From assembly GCA_013329855.1 (NCBI GenBank), contig DUJI01000091.1, forward strand, positions 1 to 5,425: a DNA stretch of 5,425 nt, read 5' to 3'. Source of the stretch: Thermoplasmata archaeon (GTDB taxonomy: Archaea; Thermoplasmatota; Thermoplasmata; RBG-16-68-12). Both the position numbers and the translations under genes were made by a program. Positions 4,619 to 5,425 of this stretch are shown here, in pieces; position 1 is the stretch's first letter, and each line of letters begins with the position of its first letter. The notes under the pieces were generated by a model that saw nothing but the letters and a program-made list of their open reading frames with translations, ran no database searches and was not told the origin of the DNA.

Positions 4619-5425
4619 GTGGACGTCGGCGTGGACGTGGGCGGGACCTTCACCGACTTCGTCGGGTTCCGCGGACGTGAGGTCGTCACGACCAAGCTGT
4701 CCTCGACGGCGGATCCTTCCCAGGCCGTCCTCGCCGGCATGCGCGAGCTGGGCGCGGACGGCATGGCCCACGGGACCACCGTGGCCACGAACGCGATCCT
4801 CGAGCGGAAGGGCGCCCGCACGGTCTTCGTGACCACCGCGGGTTTCGAGGACTTGCTGGTCATCGGGAGGCAGAACCGTCCGAGCCTCTACGACCTCCGC
4901 GTCGCGCGTCCTCCGCCCACGGTGCCCCGCGAACTCTGCCTCGGGGTTCGAGAGCGCGTGGATGCCCACGGGCGGGCCATCCATCCCCTGACGGACCGGG
5001 AGATCCGCAGGATCGTCAAGGAAGTCCGGGCCCGCGGAGCCGAGTCCGTCGCGGTCTGCCTGCTCTTCGCCTTCCTCCGGCCGCGGCACGAGCAGCGGCT
5101 CCGGGAGGCACTCGGCGACCTGCCGGTCTCCACCAGCCACGACGTGCTCGCGGAGTTCCGCGAGTTCGAACGGGCGTCGACCACGGTGCTCGACGCGTAC
5201 GTCAAGCCCCTGGTCTCCCGCTACTTGGCGGACCTCCGCTCGTCGATCGGGCGGGACTTCTTCGTCATGAAGTCGGGCGGGGGCGTCGCGTCCCAGGGGG
5301 ACGTCCTCCGGCGGCCCGTGGACCTGGTCCTGAGCGGCCCCGCGGGCGGCGTGGCGGCGGCCGTCGCTCTCTCCCGCGCGTCGCGTCGCAAGAACCTCGT
5401 GACCTTCGACATGGGCGGCACCACC
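4619..5425 (+). CDS. Hydantoinase A / 5-oxoprolinase-type ATPase subunit, N-terminal part
   Basis: The 5' part (269 codons) of a gene that runs off the window. Proteins of this family are the ATP-using subunits of N-methylhydantoinase, 5-oxoprolinase or acetone/acetophenone carboxylase-like enzymes; they phosphorylate the substrate and usually pair with a HyuB subunit. Signatures in order are the ATP phosphate loop DVGGTFTDF (6-14), HGTTVATNAILERKG (51-65), the EFERASTTVLDAYVKP block (182-197), MKSGGGVAS (217-225), SGPAGGV (239-245) and the second phosphate motif DMGGTT (264-269), where the sequence stops. This covers the Hydant_A_N domain and the start of the Hydantoinase_A domain. GTG 4619 gives the usual few residues before the first strand; the nearby ATG 4593 is out of frame. 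No Shine-Dalgarno sequence is visible. It starts 22 bp after the membrane protein. Family is very secure, substrate unknown; a hyuB gene would be expected beyond the window. Confidence 0.92.
   Translation, partial: MDVGVDVGGTFTDFVGFRGREVVTTKLSSTADPSQAVLAGMRELGADGMAHGTTVATNAILERKGARTVFVTTAGFEDLLVIGRQNRPSLYDLRVARPPPTVPRELCLGVRERVDAHGRAIHPLTDREIRRIVKEVRARGAESVAVCLLFAFLRPRHEQRLREALGDLPVSTSHDVLAEFREFERASTTVLDAYVKPLVSRYLADLRSSIGRDFFVMKSGGGVASQGDVLRRPVDLVLSGPAGGVAAAVALSRASRRKNLVTFDMGGTT

Noticed and set aside
4382..5140. 252-codon minus-strand open frame opposite the membrane protein and the hydantoinase gene
   Set aside because: It is a shadow of the plus-strand hydantoinase frame, whose motifs are unmistakable.
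1..5425. tRNA, rRNA, CRISPR, insertion sequence or integration site
   Set aside because: No cloverleaf, spaced repeat array, transposase-like frame or terminal repeat was found by reading both strands.

Overview
The window looks like a piece of chromosome from a G+C-rich archaeon, most plausibly an uncultured euryarchaeal lineage such as a high-GC Thermoplasmatota. That placement is an inference from four signs. There is a clear purine-rich element plus TATATA box about 40 bp ahead of trpB2. A GGTGA-type ribosome binding site sits next to its ATG. The tryptophan synthase beta chain is of the TrpB2 class. An HTH-plus-ACT amino-acid regulator of a type common in archaea lies beside it. No RNA gene, mobile element, CRISPR array or clear terminator was seen.

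Layout from left to right: (1) the first 31 codons of a DHH-family phosphoesterase (RecJ-like) leaving the window on the minus strand. (2) A 191-bp divergent intergenic region with a perfect 9-bp inverted repeat near its centre. (3) A plus-strand pair, a Nudix hydrolase followed 34 bp later by a small Rossmann CoA-binding protein (COG1832/YccU type). (4) A convergent junction where the CoA-binding gene and a minus-strand gene share the palindrome CTAG, each taking its TAG stop from it. (5) A minus-strand pair, an HTH-ACT regulator followed 40 bp later by an unrecognised 198-aa protein. (6) A 133-bp divergent promoter region with the TATA box and nested palindromes. (7) trpB2, encoding a 458-aa PLP enzyme with an unusual Gly/Asn/His C-terminal tail. 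(8) A four-helix membrane protein of unknown function. (9) The first 269 codons of a hydantoinase A/5-oxoprolinase-type ATPase, cut by the window end.

The most coherent functional story is at the centre. An ACT-domain regulator, a class that senses small ligands and usually amino acids, is transcribed divergently from trpB2. This suggests amino-acid-responsive control of tryptophan (or serine/phosphoserine) metabolism, with the palindromes between the two genes as candidate operators. The other genes look like housekeeping or accessory functions. Nothing here clearly amounts to a new multi-gene system. The best leads are the HTH-ACT/trpB2 pair, the orphan 198-aa partner of the regulator, the TrpB2 tail and the inverted repeat in the first intergenic region.
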